Assembly (NCBI RefSeq): GCF_002879855.1
Contig: NZ_PNYB01000022.1
Location: 22,230-86,229, forward strand
DNA length: 64,000 nt
Origin: Trinickia soli
GTDB taxonomy: Bacteria; Pseudomonadota; Gammaproteobacteria; Burkholderiales; Burkholderiaceae
Direction: 5' to 3'
Part shown: positions 31,711-39,891 of the stretch, one piece after another
How positions within the stretch are numbered: position 1 is the stretch's first letter
How the letters are laid out: the number at the start of each line of letters is the position of its first letter
Translations under genes and position numbers: made by a program
The notes under the pieces: generated by a model
The model's database searches: none
Told to the model about the DNA's origin: nothing
Seen by the model: only the letters and a program-made list of their open reading frames with translations

Positions 31711-32306
31711 ATCCGGATCAGCATCCAAGAATCGTCGGGGAAGCCCTGCGGCGGGCGCTCGATCGCGCCGGTCGCCACAGCGTCGCGCAACGCGGCCGTG
31801 TAGTCCTGCTGGGCGGTCTGCTTCTTCGTGTTCGACTGCGTGATTTCCTCGCATGCCTCGTAGGCGAGCTTGGCCGCGATCGCCTCGACGAAGAGCGCAT
31901 CCCAGACGCCCGTATCGGGCACGTCCTTGATATAGCGGATCTTGAGCGGCGCATTAAAGACGGTCAGCAGCTGATTGCCTTCGATGACGTAGGCGCTGTC
32001 GTCTTGATCGCGGTAGTCGGTCAGGCCCGGCACGGCGAACGTGTCGTTGACCTGCACAAGGCGCAGGAAGTCGGAGGGAAGCTGAAAGGCGTTGTTATAG
32101 CCCCAGGCTGGCGCCGGCGTGATGGCGGGGAGTGTCGTGCGCACGGTCGCGAATTGCCAGATCTTGCGGCGCAGCTCGGCCTTGCGCACGGTATCCCAGA
32201 GCGCGTTCATGACGCGCGCGCCCTTGCTGTTATCGAGAATACCGGTAATGCGCGCAGCGCCGATCTTCGTGAGCGCGCGATTGCAGACTTCGGTTTGCGA
32301 GGCCAT
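31707..32306 (-). CDS. tail tubular protein A / adaptor (T7 gp11-like)
   Basis: A 199-residue head-to-tail adaptor. The family pattern is VCNRALTKIGAARITGIxD at the N-terminus, RKIWQFATVRTTLP, FQLPSDFLRLVQVND, and LKIRYIKDVPDTGVWDALFVEAIAAKLAYEAC near the C-terminus (quoted by key residues). It bridges portal and nozzle. Placement directly upstream of the nozzle gene supports the call. Confidence 0.85.
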   Translation of the reverse strand: MASQTEVCNRALTKIGAARITGILDNSKGARVMNALWDTVRKAELRRKIWQFATVRTTLPAITPAPAWGYNNAFQLPSDFLRLVQVNDTFAVPGLTDYRDQDDSAYVIEGNQLLTVFNAPLKIRYIKDVPDTGVWDALFVEAIAAKLAYEACEEITQSNTKKQTAQQDYTAALRDAVATGAIERPPQGFPDDSWMLIRI

Positions 32307-32317
32307 GGCTCACCGCC

Positions 32318-32542
32318 TTAGCCCGCGACCTGATACTTGCCGGAGGTTTCGATGTACGCGTGCAACCGCTCGAGCGCGGCGAGCACCTGCATACGTGCCT
32401 GCGGCTCGGAAAGGCCATCGGCGCGCAGCGTATCCCAATCGACGGTCAGCTCGATGTTCTTCGTCACGACGGCAAGGCCCGCCGCATCGGTGATTTGGTG
32501 GTCGCTGTCTTCCGGGTTGATCGAATAACGACGGGTTGCCAT
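32318..32542 (-). CDS. small conserved phage protein
   Basis: A 74-residue acidic helical protein (ATRRYSINPEDSDHQITDAAG at the start, ARMQVLAALERLHAYIETSG at the end) preceded by GGAGAACC. It lies between the adaptor and a terminator behind the head gene. No function recognised; the position suggests a head-completion or chaperone role. Confidence 0.65.
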   Translation of the reverse strand: MATRRYSINPEDSDHQITDAAGLAVVTKNIELTVDWDTLRADGLSEPQARMQVLAALERLHAYIETSGKYQVAG

Positions 32543-32560
32543 TTCGGTTCTCCAATTTGC

Positions 32561-32590
32561 AAAAAGCCCGCGAGCCGTGAAGCCCGCGGG
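32561..32590 (-). terminator. intrinsic terminator inside the structural gene array
   Basis: Minus strand CCCGCG-N12-CGCGGG followed by CTTTTTG. It sits directly after the head-decoration-type gene and would make part of the transcripts stop after the capsid genes, so tail genes receive less mRNA. Confidence 0.72.
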
Positions 32591-32620
32591 AAATCGCCGT
32601 CCTGCTTGAAAAGAAAGTGA

Positions 32621-33127
32621 TTACGTACCGTTGTCTACGTATTCGACCGATGCACCCACGATGCCGCCCGAGCCAGCCGCTGCCGTGAGCGTCGCAACGA
32701 TGTCGAGCGTGCCGCCCGGGTCCGCGCTCAAGCCCGCCGCTTGCCACAGCGGCTGCTCTTGCTTGTCCATCGTGTAGGTGCCCGACTCGTTGGTCACGTC
32801 GCTATTGGACAGAGCCGAAGCGAGCGAGACGGCCGAGCCGAAGAAGGCTGCGCTCACCGCTGCGCCGCCGTCCTTCGTGTTGCGATAGACGCCGATGTCG
32901 GCCGCACACGTGGTGATCGCTGCGCACGAGAGCAGTACCTTGCGCACCATCACGGTCGTCGGGACGGACGCCAGGATGTACTTCGAGCCGATCGAATCGC
33001 CGTTCACGGCCGTGACGTAGCCGTGCGACGAACGAAGCGAGCCGCGTTCGAGCCGACCGTCGTTGATGACTGGCGGGACCGCATCGCGGTTCGTGATCGT
33101 GGTGGACTTTGCAGTAACGACTGCCAT
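32621..33127 (-). CDS. head protein, probable decoration or stabilising protein
   Basis: A 168-residue, beta-rich, Ala/Ser/Thr-rich protein (GDSIGSKYILASVPTTVMVRKV, AAFFGSAVSLASALSNSDV, LWQAAGLSADPGGTLDIVATLTAA by segments) directly downstream of the major capsid gene. The domain pattern and position match capsid decoration proteins or short-tail minor capsid proteins. Two cysteines (SCAAITTCAAD) are present. A strong SD (GGAG) precedes the ATG. Confidence 0.65.
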   Translation of the reverse strand: MAVVTAKSTTITNRDAVPPVINDGRLERGSLRSSHGYVTAVNGDSIGSKYILASVPTTVMVRKVLLSCAAITTCAADIGVYRNTKDGGAAVSAAFFGSAVSLASALSNSDVTNESGTYTMDKQEQPLWQAAGLSADPGGTLDIVATLTAAAGSGGIVGASVEYVDNGT

Positions 33128-33171
33128 GATTCACTCCTTTGGTTCGTGAGAAAGAGGCCCTGCCGCCGCGC

Positions 33172-34062
33172 TTACGCGCAGGGGATTTCGACGACCTTCT
33201 TCTCTTCGATGCGCGTCGAGCCGAACGTGCCGTACAGGTAGACCTGCCACGGCAAACCGGCCAGGTCCTTACGCTGCGACACGTCCGACGAGATGTCCTG
33301 CCACTGGCCCAGGTGCATGCCTTCCTTCACGTAGAAGGGGCAACGCGTCTGCGACGAGCCGTTCTGCGGCAGGCGCTCGGAGTGGATGAAGTCGACCTTG
33401 CCCCAGGACATGACAAAGCCGTCGTTGACCACGGCCTTCTCGCCGTTGTAGTCGGCGTTGATGACCTGGATTTCGTCCATCAGGTTGCGGTTCTGCTTGG
33501 CGCTGATGACGCAGTTGATGCGCTCGCCCGAGGACGGATCCCACGCTTCATTCGAGAGCAGGATCTGGATGCCGGCTTTGAGCTTCTCGACGTTCATGCC
33601 CGTGGCCGAGCTCGCGCCTTCCGAGGCCGACACTTGCTGCGACGAAGGGAAAGTCGTGGACGTGCTGCCGTCGACACCCGTCTTGGCCGTGCCGAAAAAG
33701 GCGGCGATGATCTCGTCGTCCTTCGCGCGGTTCATGGCGGCCGTGCCGTTGGTGACGTAGCTCGATTGCGGGTCGATGAGCAGGCGCAGCTTATCGATGC
33801 TGTCGATCAGGTCGTTCCAGTCGTAGTCGCTCGGAAACACCCAGCGGCGATCGGCTTGCGTATCGGCAGGCGTGAGAGCGGGATAGCGGGTCGTGCGCTT
33901 GGTTGCGACGGTCGGTGCGAACTGATCGACCGGCACGCCTTGCTTACCGACGTAGGTGCCTTGCGTGACCGAGCCGATCAGGCGCGAGCCCTTCTGCTGC
34001 GAGAGCAGTTGGACATTCGTGGTGTACTGCTGCACGTAGTGCGTGGTGACGAACTGGGACAT
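33172..34062 (-). CDS. major capsid protein
   Basis: A 296-residue protein of the podovirus capsid type, beginning MSQFVTTHYVQQYTTNVQLL, with TQGTYVGKQGVPVDQFAP, a central charged alpha segment (MNRAKDDEIIAAFFGTAKTG), a basic VKEGMHLGQWQDISSDVSQRKDLAG and a C-terminal WQVYLYGTFGSTRIEEKKVVEI. That last pattern (tyrosine/glycine then charged beta strand) is the standard end of HK97-fold phage capsid proteins of the Bbp/Bcep group. It lies behind the scaffold-type gene, as expected. Confidence 0.85.
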   Translation of the reverse strand: MSQFVTTHYVQQYTTNVQLLSQQKGSRLIGSVTQGTYVGKQGVPVDQFAPTVATKRTTRYPALTPADTQADRRWVFPSDYDWNDLIDSIDKLRLLIDPQSSYVTNGTAAMNRAKDDEIIAAFFGTAKTGVDGSTSTTFPSSQQVSASEGASSATGMNVEKLKAGIQILLSNEAWDPSSGERINCVISAKQNRNLMDEIQVINADYNGEKAVVNDGFVMSWGKVDFIHSERLPQNGSSQTRCPFYVKEGMHLGQWQDISSDVSQRKDLAGLPWQVYLYGTFGSTRIEEKKVVEIPCA

Positions 34063-34131
34063 GACGCCCTCCAGAAAAAGTGAAAGAGACTCACGTTCTC
34101 GAAGGGCTTGCCCTGTTCGGGGCCGCTTCTT

Positions 34132-34148
34132 GCCCCGTTACGCGGGGC
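34132..34148. other. GC hairpin in the leader between scaffold-side genes and capsid gene
   Basis: GCCCCG-N5-CGGGGC, a perfect 6-bp stem 70 bp upstream of the capsid start, without a T-run. More likely an mRNA end-stabilising or processing element than a terminator. Confidence 0.4.
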
Positions 34149-34161
34149 CATGCGGCAGTGT

Positions 34162-34413
34162 CTAGCTGCTCTTGGACCGGGCCTTTGCCGTCGGCTTGTC
34201 GGTCTGTTTCGGCGGCTCGGGAGTGGGTTCTGGTTTCGCGTCCACAACCGGCGCCGTTGGCGGTGCGGTCAAAGCAGGGCCACAGACAAAGCGCGTGAAG
34301 CTCGCTGCACGATCAATAATCCACTGATCGTCTTTGTCGGGCCTGTAGACCAGTCGAAGGCATTCTAGACGGATCGCCTCCGGCGTTAGTGATGCGTTTG
34401 TGGTATCAGCCAT
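34162..34413 (-). CDS. small phage protein with Pro/Lys-rich tail
   Basis: An 83-residue protein. The N-terminal half is helical (LTPEAIRLECLRLVYRPDKDDQWIIDRA) and the C-terminal half is disordered (PPTAPVVDAKPEPTPEPPKQ, basic end). It lies between scaffold and capsid genes, 3 bp after the scaffold stop. I do not recognise a family; a scaffold-associated or capsid-chaperone role is possible. Confidence 0.6.
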   Translation of the reverse strand: MADTTNASLTPEAIRLECLRLVYRPDKDDQWIIDRAASFTRFVCGPALTAPPTAPVVDAKPEPTPEPPKQTDKPTAKARSKSS

Positions 34414-34416
34414 GCG

Positions 34417-35397
34417 TTACTCCGAAGTCGGATAGGCAATCTTGATGAGGCGCTCCATCTCTGCCTTCTTGGTGGCATCGCCCTGCAGGTAGGCAGTCGT
34501 CCACGCCTTGTCGCTCTTGAGCGCATTGATCCTTGCCTGCGCTTCGGCCGGCGATGTGCCCAGGCCGCCCGGATCGCCGCTCGTGGCCATCCTGTGCTCG
34601 CCCAGGTTCTTGCCGATCGAGGCGAACATTTCGAGCATCGCCTTCGTGCCGATCGCGCCTTCGAGTTTGCCGAGGATCGCTTGACGCTCGGCCGCGTCCT
34701 TGGCCGGGATGAACTGCGCGGCCGCGCGCTTGCCAAGTTCCAGGTTGGCGTCCGCTTCCTTGCCCCAGGCTGCGACGACCTGGCCGAATTCCTGGTTGGC
34801 TTGCACGCGCGCTTGCTCGGCCTGCTGTGTGGCGCCCGAGGCCATCGATGCATTCCACTTCTCGACGAGCTGCGCCGCTTGCTTGGGCGGGATGCCTGCC
34901 TCATGGAACCACGTGGCCGCTTCCTTTGCGAACGTGTCGGGCTGACCCTCCGGGACCTTGATGACACTCATGTAATCGTCGACCTTCTCCGGCACGCCCA
35001 TCTTTGCGCGGAACGCGGCGATTTCCTCGGCGGGTGCGTCCTCACCAGGGATCACGACAGTGCGGCCGGCGCGCTCGTGCCCGAGCAGCTTCTCCAGGTT
35101 CCATGCACTCTCGGCGAGCGCGGCCGGGTCCTTGAAGCCCTTGGCTTGCGTCCACGTGCGAACGTCCGGGTTTTCGAATCCCGAGTACCACGCGTCGGCG
35201 TTGGCTGCAGGCGCGGGCGCGGGCGTTCCAGCGGCAGGCGTGCCCGGCGCGGCAGAAGCTGCGGCCGGAACAGCGGGCGCGCCTTGCGAACCGGCAGGCG
35301 TTCCAGCGGGAGCGGCAGCAGCTGCAGCGGGCGCTGCGGCGGCAGGTGCGGCAGCAGGTGCTGCGGAAAAGGCGGCGGCGGCGGAATTAGTCGTCAT
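34417..35397 (-). CDS. scaffolding protein
   Basis: A 326-residue protein. The first ~70 residues are almost only Ala, Pro, Gly and Ser, thus disordered. The middle contains YSGFENPDVRTWTQAKGFKDPAALAESAWNLEKL and MGVPEKVDDYMSVIKVPEG (by key residues), a pattern I recall from podovirus scaffold proteins. The C-terminal half is helical, charged coiled coil. The location between portal and capsid genes fits. It overlaps the Bbp19-like gene by 11 bp. Confidence 0.75.
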   Translation of the reverse strand: MTTNSAAAAFSAAPAAAPAAAAPAAAAAAPAGTPAGSQGAPAVPAAASAAPGTPAAGTPAPAPAANADAWYSGFENPDVRTWTQAKGFKDPAALAESAWNLEKLLGHERAGRTVVIPGEDAPAEEIAAFRAKMGVPEKVDDYMSVIKVPEGQPDTFAKEAATWFHEAGIPPKQAAQLVEKWNASMASGATQQAEQARVQANQEFGQVVAAWGKEADANLELGKRAAAQFIPAKDAAERQAILGKLEGAIGTKAMLEMFASIGKNLGEHRMATSGDPGGLGTSPAEAQARINALKSDKAWTTAYLQGDATKKAEMERLIKIAYPTSE

Positions 35398-35659
35398 TGT
35401 CGGCTTCCTCTTTGAGCTTCAGCAGTTGTGCATCGTCGATATGCAGGTGCGCGACGATGCGTTGAAACACTTCTTGGCGGCCGATCTGCACGGCCGTGGC
35501 GATGGGGTCGGCCTGCTGGCGGATCGTGGAGACGACGAGCGGCGACTCGCCGGCGCGGCAGAAGCGCCGCAAATCGGCCAGCACGTGGCGCGCCGAGTCT
35601 CCCTTGAACGTGGCGCGGTAGTGAGAACGGCGGCGCAGGATGCGATCGATCATGCCCAT
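35387..35659 (-). CDS. Bbp19-like small phage protein
   Basis: A 90-residue protein (RILRRRSHYRATFKGDSARHVLADLRRFCRAGESPLVVS by key residues YRATF, VLADLRRFCRA) resembling the Bbp19 family of Bordetella phage BPP-1 and relatives, where it also lies between portal and scaffold. The pattern F..A.LV.S.......A...GRQ.VF..I is present. Function unknown. The start may instead be the Met at 35653. Confidence 0.68.
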   Translation of the reverse strand: MGMIDRILRRRSHYRATFKGDSARHVLADLRRFCRAGESPLVVSTIRQQADPIATAVQIGRQEVFQRIVAHLHIDDAQLLKLKEEADNDD

Positions 35660-35662
35660 GGA

Positions 35663-37345
35663 TTACTGACCTCCAGCGGGCGCGGGCGTTGGCAGGATGT
35701 TCGGTGCGACCTGATTGGGCGCGGACCCGGCCATGCTTTGGGCCTGCGCGAAATCCTTCGCAGCCGATGCGGCAACAGGTGCGGCGGCCAGAAGCTGCTG
35801 GGCCTGCGCCTGCTGCGCCTGCTGTTCCTTGAGCGCGGTGATTTCCTCATCGGTGCGCAACAGCCGCTCGGGCACGCTGTTGATCGAGGCGAGTTCGCGC
35901 GCGCACGCTTCCAGGTCGAATATCATCATCACCGACGGATCGATCTGAGCGAGCGGCGCGATCGACTGGATCGTCTGCATGATGCCCACGCCCACGCCGG
36001 CGCGCTGGGCTTGATTGAGCGGACCCTGGTAGCGGATATGCACCTCGGCGCCGCGGTCCATCAGTTCGCGCGGCATCGGCGGTAACGCACCGTTCATCGC
36101 GAGAATGTCGAGCTCGCGCTCGGTCGTCGGCCCGAGCAACTCCGACTGCATGCGCCCCATCGGCGGCCCGAGCAGTTGGCCCTTCTCCTGCGCTCGCAGC
36201 ATCGCTTCGGTCGCCGTGATCTGCGGTTCCTCAACGAGGATGCGAAAGAGCGTGACGAAGAACGCGTCGTTGATGACCTCGCGGCGCTGATTCATCATGT
36301 CCAGGCCGATGTCCACGCGTCCCTGCGTCTGGAACGGGATCGCCATCGGACGGCCCTGGGCGTCGACGTAGCCATGATTGAGCGCGTTCGATCGCACGTT
36401 GAACGCCTGCAGGCTCGCGTCGTCCGAGAGCATGATCGGCGGCGCCACGACCTGCTGGCCGGCGCGCAGCACCGTCTTGCTCATCTCGTTGAGCATCTTG
36501 ATGTCGGGCAGCACAGCCATCGCGGGCGAGCGCCCATAGCACTCGCGCGGACTCGTTTCGTAGCGCGGCACAGCAAACGGGAACGTGCGATAGCCGCCCT
36601 CATCGACGACGGTGCGTGTTTCGAACTCGATGTAGCAGGACGAGAACTTCTTGCCCTTGGTCGGATGCAGCGCATAGCCGGGCGCGAAATCGTCATTGGG
36701 CCCGACGCAGTGCAGAAACCAAAACTTCTCAAGCGGATTGCGCTCGAGCGCGCGCTTGATGCCCTCGGACAGGTTTTGCGGCCCGAACATCGCGGCGGCC
36801 TGCGCGGCGGTGTATTGGAACTTGCGATGCAGGCGATTGATCGAGCCGTGCTCGTCCTCTTCGGCGTAGCACTCGGCAAGCGGAAACGACTTGTAGCGGA
36901 TGCCCACGCCAAGCACGTCGTCGACGAACAGGATTCCGGTGCCAAACGCACCCAGGTCGAGCACGACCTCGGACGACTGCGAAATGAAGTTCGCACGCGC
37001 CGCATAGCGGGCCTTGAACAAGACGTCGTTCACCGCCTCCAGGTAGCGCTTGACGTTGCTGTTTTCGTCCAGCGCCTCATCGCCCGTCGTGAGCGCTTGG
37101 TACTTCTGGGTCGACGGCATCGTAAAACTGATGACCGCCGCGGCGAACTTGGGCAGCGCGAGCGGCGCCGTGGCGTCGAAGATCTTCTCGTTGCGCTTGT
37201 CGCCGTCCGGACGCTGCTGCTGAAAGATATTTTGCGTGGGCCGCACGCGCTCGGCAACTTCGCGCCAATGACCCTCCCAGATACCGCGTCGCGCCTGCAT
37301 CTGTTCCTGCAGGCGGATGAGCGCATCAGCGCGTTCGTCAGCCAT
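35663..37345 (-). CDS. portal protein (head-to-tail connector, T7 gp8-like)
   Basis: A 560-residue dodecameric portal through which DNA is packaged and ejected. The N-terminus (ERADALIRLQEQMQARRGIWEGHWREVAERVRP in key residues WE..WREVAERV.P) and the central VVDEGGYRTFPFAVPRYETSPRECYGRSPAMAVLPDIKMLNEM pattern (PFAVPRY....E.YGRSP......D) are typical of T7-type connectors. The C-terminus is Gln/Ala-rich and disordered. Position between terminase and scaffold fits. Confidence 0.9.
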   Translation of the reverse strand: MADERADALIRLQEQMQARRGIWEGHWREVAERVRPTQNIFQQQRPDGDKRNEKIFDATAPLALPKFAAAVISFTMPSTQKYQALTTGDEALDENSNVKRYLEAVNDVLFKARYAARANFISQSSEVVLDLGAFGTGILFVDDVLGVGIRYKSFPLAECYAEEDEHGSINRLHRKFQYTAAQAAAMFGPQNLSEGIKRALERNPLEKFWFLHCVGPNDDFAPGYALHPTKGKKFSSCYIEFETRTVVDEGGYRTFPFAVPRYETSPRECYGRSPAMAVLPDIKMLNEMSKTVLRAGQQVVAPPIMLSDDASLQAFNVRSNALNHGYVDAQGRPMAIPFQTQGRVDIGLDMMNQRREVINDAFFVTLFRILVEEPQITATEAMLRAQEKGQLLGPPMGRMQSELLGPTTERELDILAMNGALPPMPRELMDRGAEVHIRYQGPLNQAQRAGVGVGIMQTIQSIAPLAQIDPSVMMIFDLEACARELASINSVPERLLRTDEEITALKEQQAQQAQAQQLLAAAPVAASAAKDFAQAQSMAGSAPNQVAPNILPTPAPAGGQ

Positions 37346-37348
37346 GGC

Positions 37349-37660
37349 TTACCCCGCGTTGTTCGTCGGGACGCCAACCGCGTACGCGTTCACCGCGGTG
37401 GCTGTCGTCACGTTCGCGCGGATCGCGCCGGCGGCCGAAACGAAGTTTGCCGTGCCGTTGGCCGTGAGCGATATCGGCGTGCTCGTGCCTTCGTGATTGA
37501 GCGGAAGCCACACGCCGGCGGGCGATTGCTGCTCGAGCGCGACCGTGCCACCGCCCCATGTTGCGTCGACCATGAACAGGCCGCGGCCGCCTTGCCAGTC
37601 GACGCTTGCCACAGCGCCGCCGCCAGCGGTCGAGAGTGTGAGTTGTGCGCGACGCGCCAT
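37349..37660 (-). CDS. small beta-rich phage protein
   Basis: A 103-residue protein, ARRAQLTLSTAGGGAVASVD then WQGGRGLFMVDATWGGGTVALEQQSP and C-terminal AIRANVTTATAVNAYAVG (by segment). The pattern of short strands with Gly-rich turns suggests an Ig-like or head-fibre surface protein. It is located just before the portal gene. The open frame extends upstream only antisense; the ATG at 37660 is 2 bp after the previous stop. Confidence 0.65.
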   Translation of the reverse strand: MARRAQLTLSTAGGGAVASVDWQGGRGLFMVDATWGGGTVALEQQSPAGVWLPLNHEGTSTPISLTANGTANFVSAAGAIRANVTTATAVNAYAVGVPTNNAG

Positions 37661-37661
37661 G

Positions 37662-37928
37662 TCAGCCTCCGAGATAGGACGCCCCCATCGAGGGGCGCGA
37701 AAGTGATGCGTTCGTTGTGTTGGACTCGTTGATCGCTGCCGCGCGCTTGGCCGCCTGCTGGCTTTGCACAAGGCCGTAAAGCTGTTGCTGGCTCGGCGTA
37801 GTGGGCTGGGCAGGCTTCGTGACGAGCCCGAGCGGATCGGCCACCGTGCGATCGACTTCCTTCGGCATGAGGCCGAGCGGGTCGGTCAGCTTGAGCAGCG
37901 GGTTGGTGAGGTTCGGTAGCCCGCTCAC
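37662..37928 (-). CDS. small phage protein, unknown
   Basis: An 88-residue protein with two repeats of a DPLGL motif (LTDPLGLMPKEVDRT and VADPLGLVTKPAQPT), then a Gln/Ala/Asn-rich helix and C-terminal SMGASYLGG. No known family; short linear motifs suggest a protein that docks on another virion part. Confidence 0.6.
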   Translation of the reverse strand: MSGLPNLTNPLLKLTDPLGLMPKEVDRTVADPLGLVTKPAQPTTPSQQQLYGLVQSQQAAKRAAAINESNTTNASLSRPSMGASYLGG

Positions 37929-37930
37929 GA

Positions 37931-38146
37931 TCAGTTACCGAGCAAGCGCGCTGCGGACGTGACCGGTTGCGTTGCCGACGAGCCGTTGGCACCGGCCAGG
38001 ATCGTCGAGGCCATGCCGCGGCGGCGGCGCAGCGCGTCAGCATCGTTCTCGGCTTGAACGCTCGCCTGATCGACTGTCGGGGGCGGCGGCGCAACAGGGG
38101 GTGGCGGCAGCGAGGGAGTGCTCGGTTTGGAAAAGAGAGTGGACAT
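37931..38146 (-). CDS. small proline-rich phage protein, unknown
   Basis: A 71-residue protein: a Pro-rich N-terminal third (SLPPPPVAPPPPT), a charged helix (QAENDADALRRRRGMASTILAGANG) and a C-terminal SAARLLGN. The RRRRGxxSTILxG...LLG pattern recurs in small proteins beside podovirus portals, from memory. It lies directly after the large terminase gene. Confidence 0.65.
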   Translation of the reverse strand: MSTLFSKPSTPSLPPPPVAPPPPTVDQASVQAENDADALRRRRGMASTILAGANGSSATQPVTSAARLLGN

Positions 38147-38156
38147 GGCCGCGCTC

Positions 38157-39638
38157 CTAGAAGTCGGTTTGGTAGTCTGTGATCGCAAAGGACGGGCGAT
38201 TAGCCACGGGCTCACGCTTCACAATCGCCTTACCTTCTCCAGCGCCGATCATAAGGTACTGATCTGCGTCGCAAACGTGGCTATAGATGTTTTTATCTGG
38301 CACATCGCGGTACTTCTCATCGCCTCCGACTTGCACGCGCTTGTAGTTGTAGCCGCCCGCGTAGCCTTTGCGCAGGAACCGGCAGTCGGGATGGATGATC
38401 ATGCCCGGCTCGCCATCGATGAGCCGCGTCATGGGCGTGCGCGTCGCTTCAATGCGAAGCGTCGGATCGTTCGTCCTGGCGGGGTTTGCGCGCAAGCCAG
38501 CGGCTGCAAGGATGTCGAACACCGTGCGCTCGTCGGCGCCGCGTGCGTTGCCTGCCGGGTCGCCCGTGATACTGCCGATCTTGAACGTCGGGTACTGCTG
38601 CGCAAGGTGCGTCTTCACCAGCTCGGCGAAGCGCACTATGCCCATGTTGTCGGTGACGATCTCGGTGCGCTTGCGCCACTGGCCGTTGGGCATCTGCTGC
38701 CCGAACACGGCGGCCGGCGTGAGACCAAAGTCCATGCCGATGTGCAGGAACAGGCGCGAGTTCGCTTCGAAGGTCTTGCAGTGCACGCTGTCGCGATACT
38801 CGGGATAGACGGGCTTACCATCGAGCACGAAGCCGTATTCGCCGTCGACGTAGACGCGGATCCATTCCGGCTTCTTGTTCGCGCACGCTTTGAGGTAGTA
38901 GCCCGGGTCGAGGTTCTGCAGGTTCTCGGCGTTCGGCGAGCGCCCGCCTGGTTGCCGGAACCACTGGAACAGAGGTTGATCGGCGCGCAGCGAACCCACG
39001 TCGCGCAGCTGCTGCTCAAGCTCGGCGACAGTCTCCACGTCCTCGGGCGTCGGTTCCTCGGCCAGCCGGTACCACCAGTGGTCGGAATCAGGCGGGTTCG
39101 TGTCCAGCATGATCTGCGGATCGGTACAGCCGCCCTCTTCACGCCGCGGGAAACGTCCGACGCGGCCCGTCAGGCCGTCGAGGATCGCCTTGGGCACTTC
39201 GCGCGCCTCGTTGATCCACGCGTCCGATAGCTCGAGCGAGAGCAACTTGCGCACGTCGTCAGGCCGATCGAGCGCGATGAAGATCAATTCCCAATCGATT
39301 TTCTGCCCGGCATCGACGATGTGGTGCGTGGGCGGCCCTGACTCGCGATAGTTGCCGTAGCTGGCCGGAATCCACTGGTGCCACGTCTTGATGGTCGTGG
39401 TCTTCAGTTCGGGATACGTGTTGCGGATGATCGCCGTGCGGCGCCTGATCCATCCGTCCTTTTGGCGCTTCTGCTTTTGCAGGTTGCGCACGAGCTTCAT
39501 CACGCAGCAAACGGACTTGCCGGAACCGATCGGCCCCATGATGCCGGCGACGAACGCGTCGGACTTGATGAAGTCGCGACCGACCGGGCCCGGCGGCTTG
39601 TAGTGGATCTCGCGGCCGTTAGACGGGATGTCGCTCAT
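38157..39638 (-). CDS. terminase large subunit
   Basis: A 493-residue packaging motor. The Walker A is GPIGSGKS (residues 35-42) in the ATPase domain and a Walker-B-like acidic segment follows (LELSDAWINEAREVPKAIL). The nuclease domain holds HIGMDFGLTPA, with the RNase H-like Asp, and GDPAGNARG and DADQYLMIGAG. This resembles terminases of T7-like temperate phages with a headful or cos mechanism; the strategy cannot be told. The start overlaps the preceding small gene (ATGA). Confidence 0.92.
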   Translation of the reverse strand: MSDIPSNGREIHYKPPGPVGRDFIKSDAFVAGIMGPIGSGKSVCCVMKLVRNLQKQKRQKDGWIRRRTAIIRNTYPELKTTTIKTWHQWIPASYGNYRESGPPTHHIVDAGQKIDWELIFIALDRPDDVRKLLSLELSDAWINEAREVPKAILDGLTGRVGRFPRREEGGCTDPQIMLDTNPPDSDHWWYRLAEEPTPEDVETVAELEQQLRDVGSLRADQPLFQWFRQPGGRSPNAENLQNLDPGYYLKACANKKPEWIRVYVDGEYGFVLDGKPVYPEYRDSVHCKTFEANSRLFLHIGMDFGLTPAAVFGQQMPNGQWRKRTEIVTDNMGIVRFAELVKTHLAQQYPTFKIGSITGDPAGNARGADERTVFDILAAAGLRANPARTNDPTLRIEATRTPMTRLIDGEPGMIIHPDCRFLRKGYAGGYNYKRVQVGGDEKYRDVPDKNIYSHVCDADQYLMIGAGEGKAIVKREPVANRPSFAITDYQTDF

Positions 39639-39889
39639 TGCAGCTTATCGCCCGGCAGCGCGCGCGCCCGGCCATCACCCGGCACGACCTGTCGCGTCAG
39701 GTTGGCGTCCTTCACGCGCAGCTTGCCCGCGCGCACCGCGAAGTACTTGGCCGCCTCGGTGACGGCCGTGATGAAGCCGCCGAAGTCGTCGAAGTAGCCG
39801 GTGTAGGAGCACTGGTTGATCTCGATGTGCATGACCCAAGCACGCTCATGCACAGGGCTTTTACGGATGATGATGTCGGTGATACGCAT
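39635..39889 (-). CDS. small phage protein between terminase subunits
   Basis: An 84-residue protein (ITDIIIRKSPVHERAWVMHI, YTGYFDDFGGFITAVTEAAKYFAVRAGKL in key residues) of unknown family, overlapping the large terminase start by 4 bp and starting 2 bp after the small terminase stop. Such tight packing supports it being translated. Confidence 0.65.
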   Translation of the reverse strand: MRITDIIIRKSPVHERAWVMHIEINQCSYTGYFDDFGGFITAVTEAAKYFAVRAGKLRVKDANLTRQVVPGDGRARALPGDKLQ

Positions 39890-39891
39890 GG

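Noticed and set aside
34132..34148. Terminator before the capsid gene
   Set aside because: Perfect GC hairpin but no T-run on either strand; kept only as an mRNA structure.
36176..37732. 518-codon plus-strand frame across the portal gene
   Set aside because: It is the antisense shadow of the portal coding sequence, rich in Arg/His/Ala without any motif. Many similar long shadows occur because the DNA is GC-rich.
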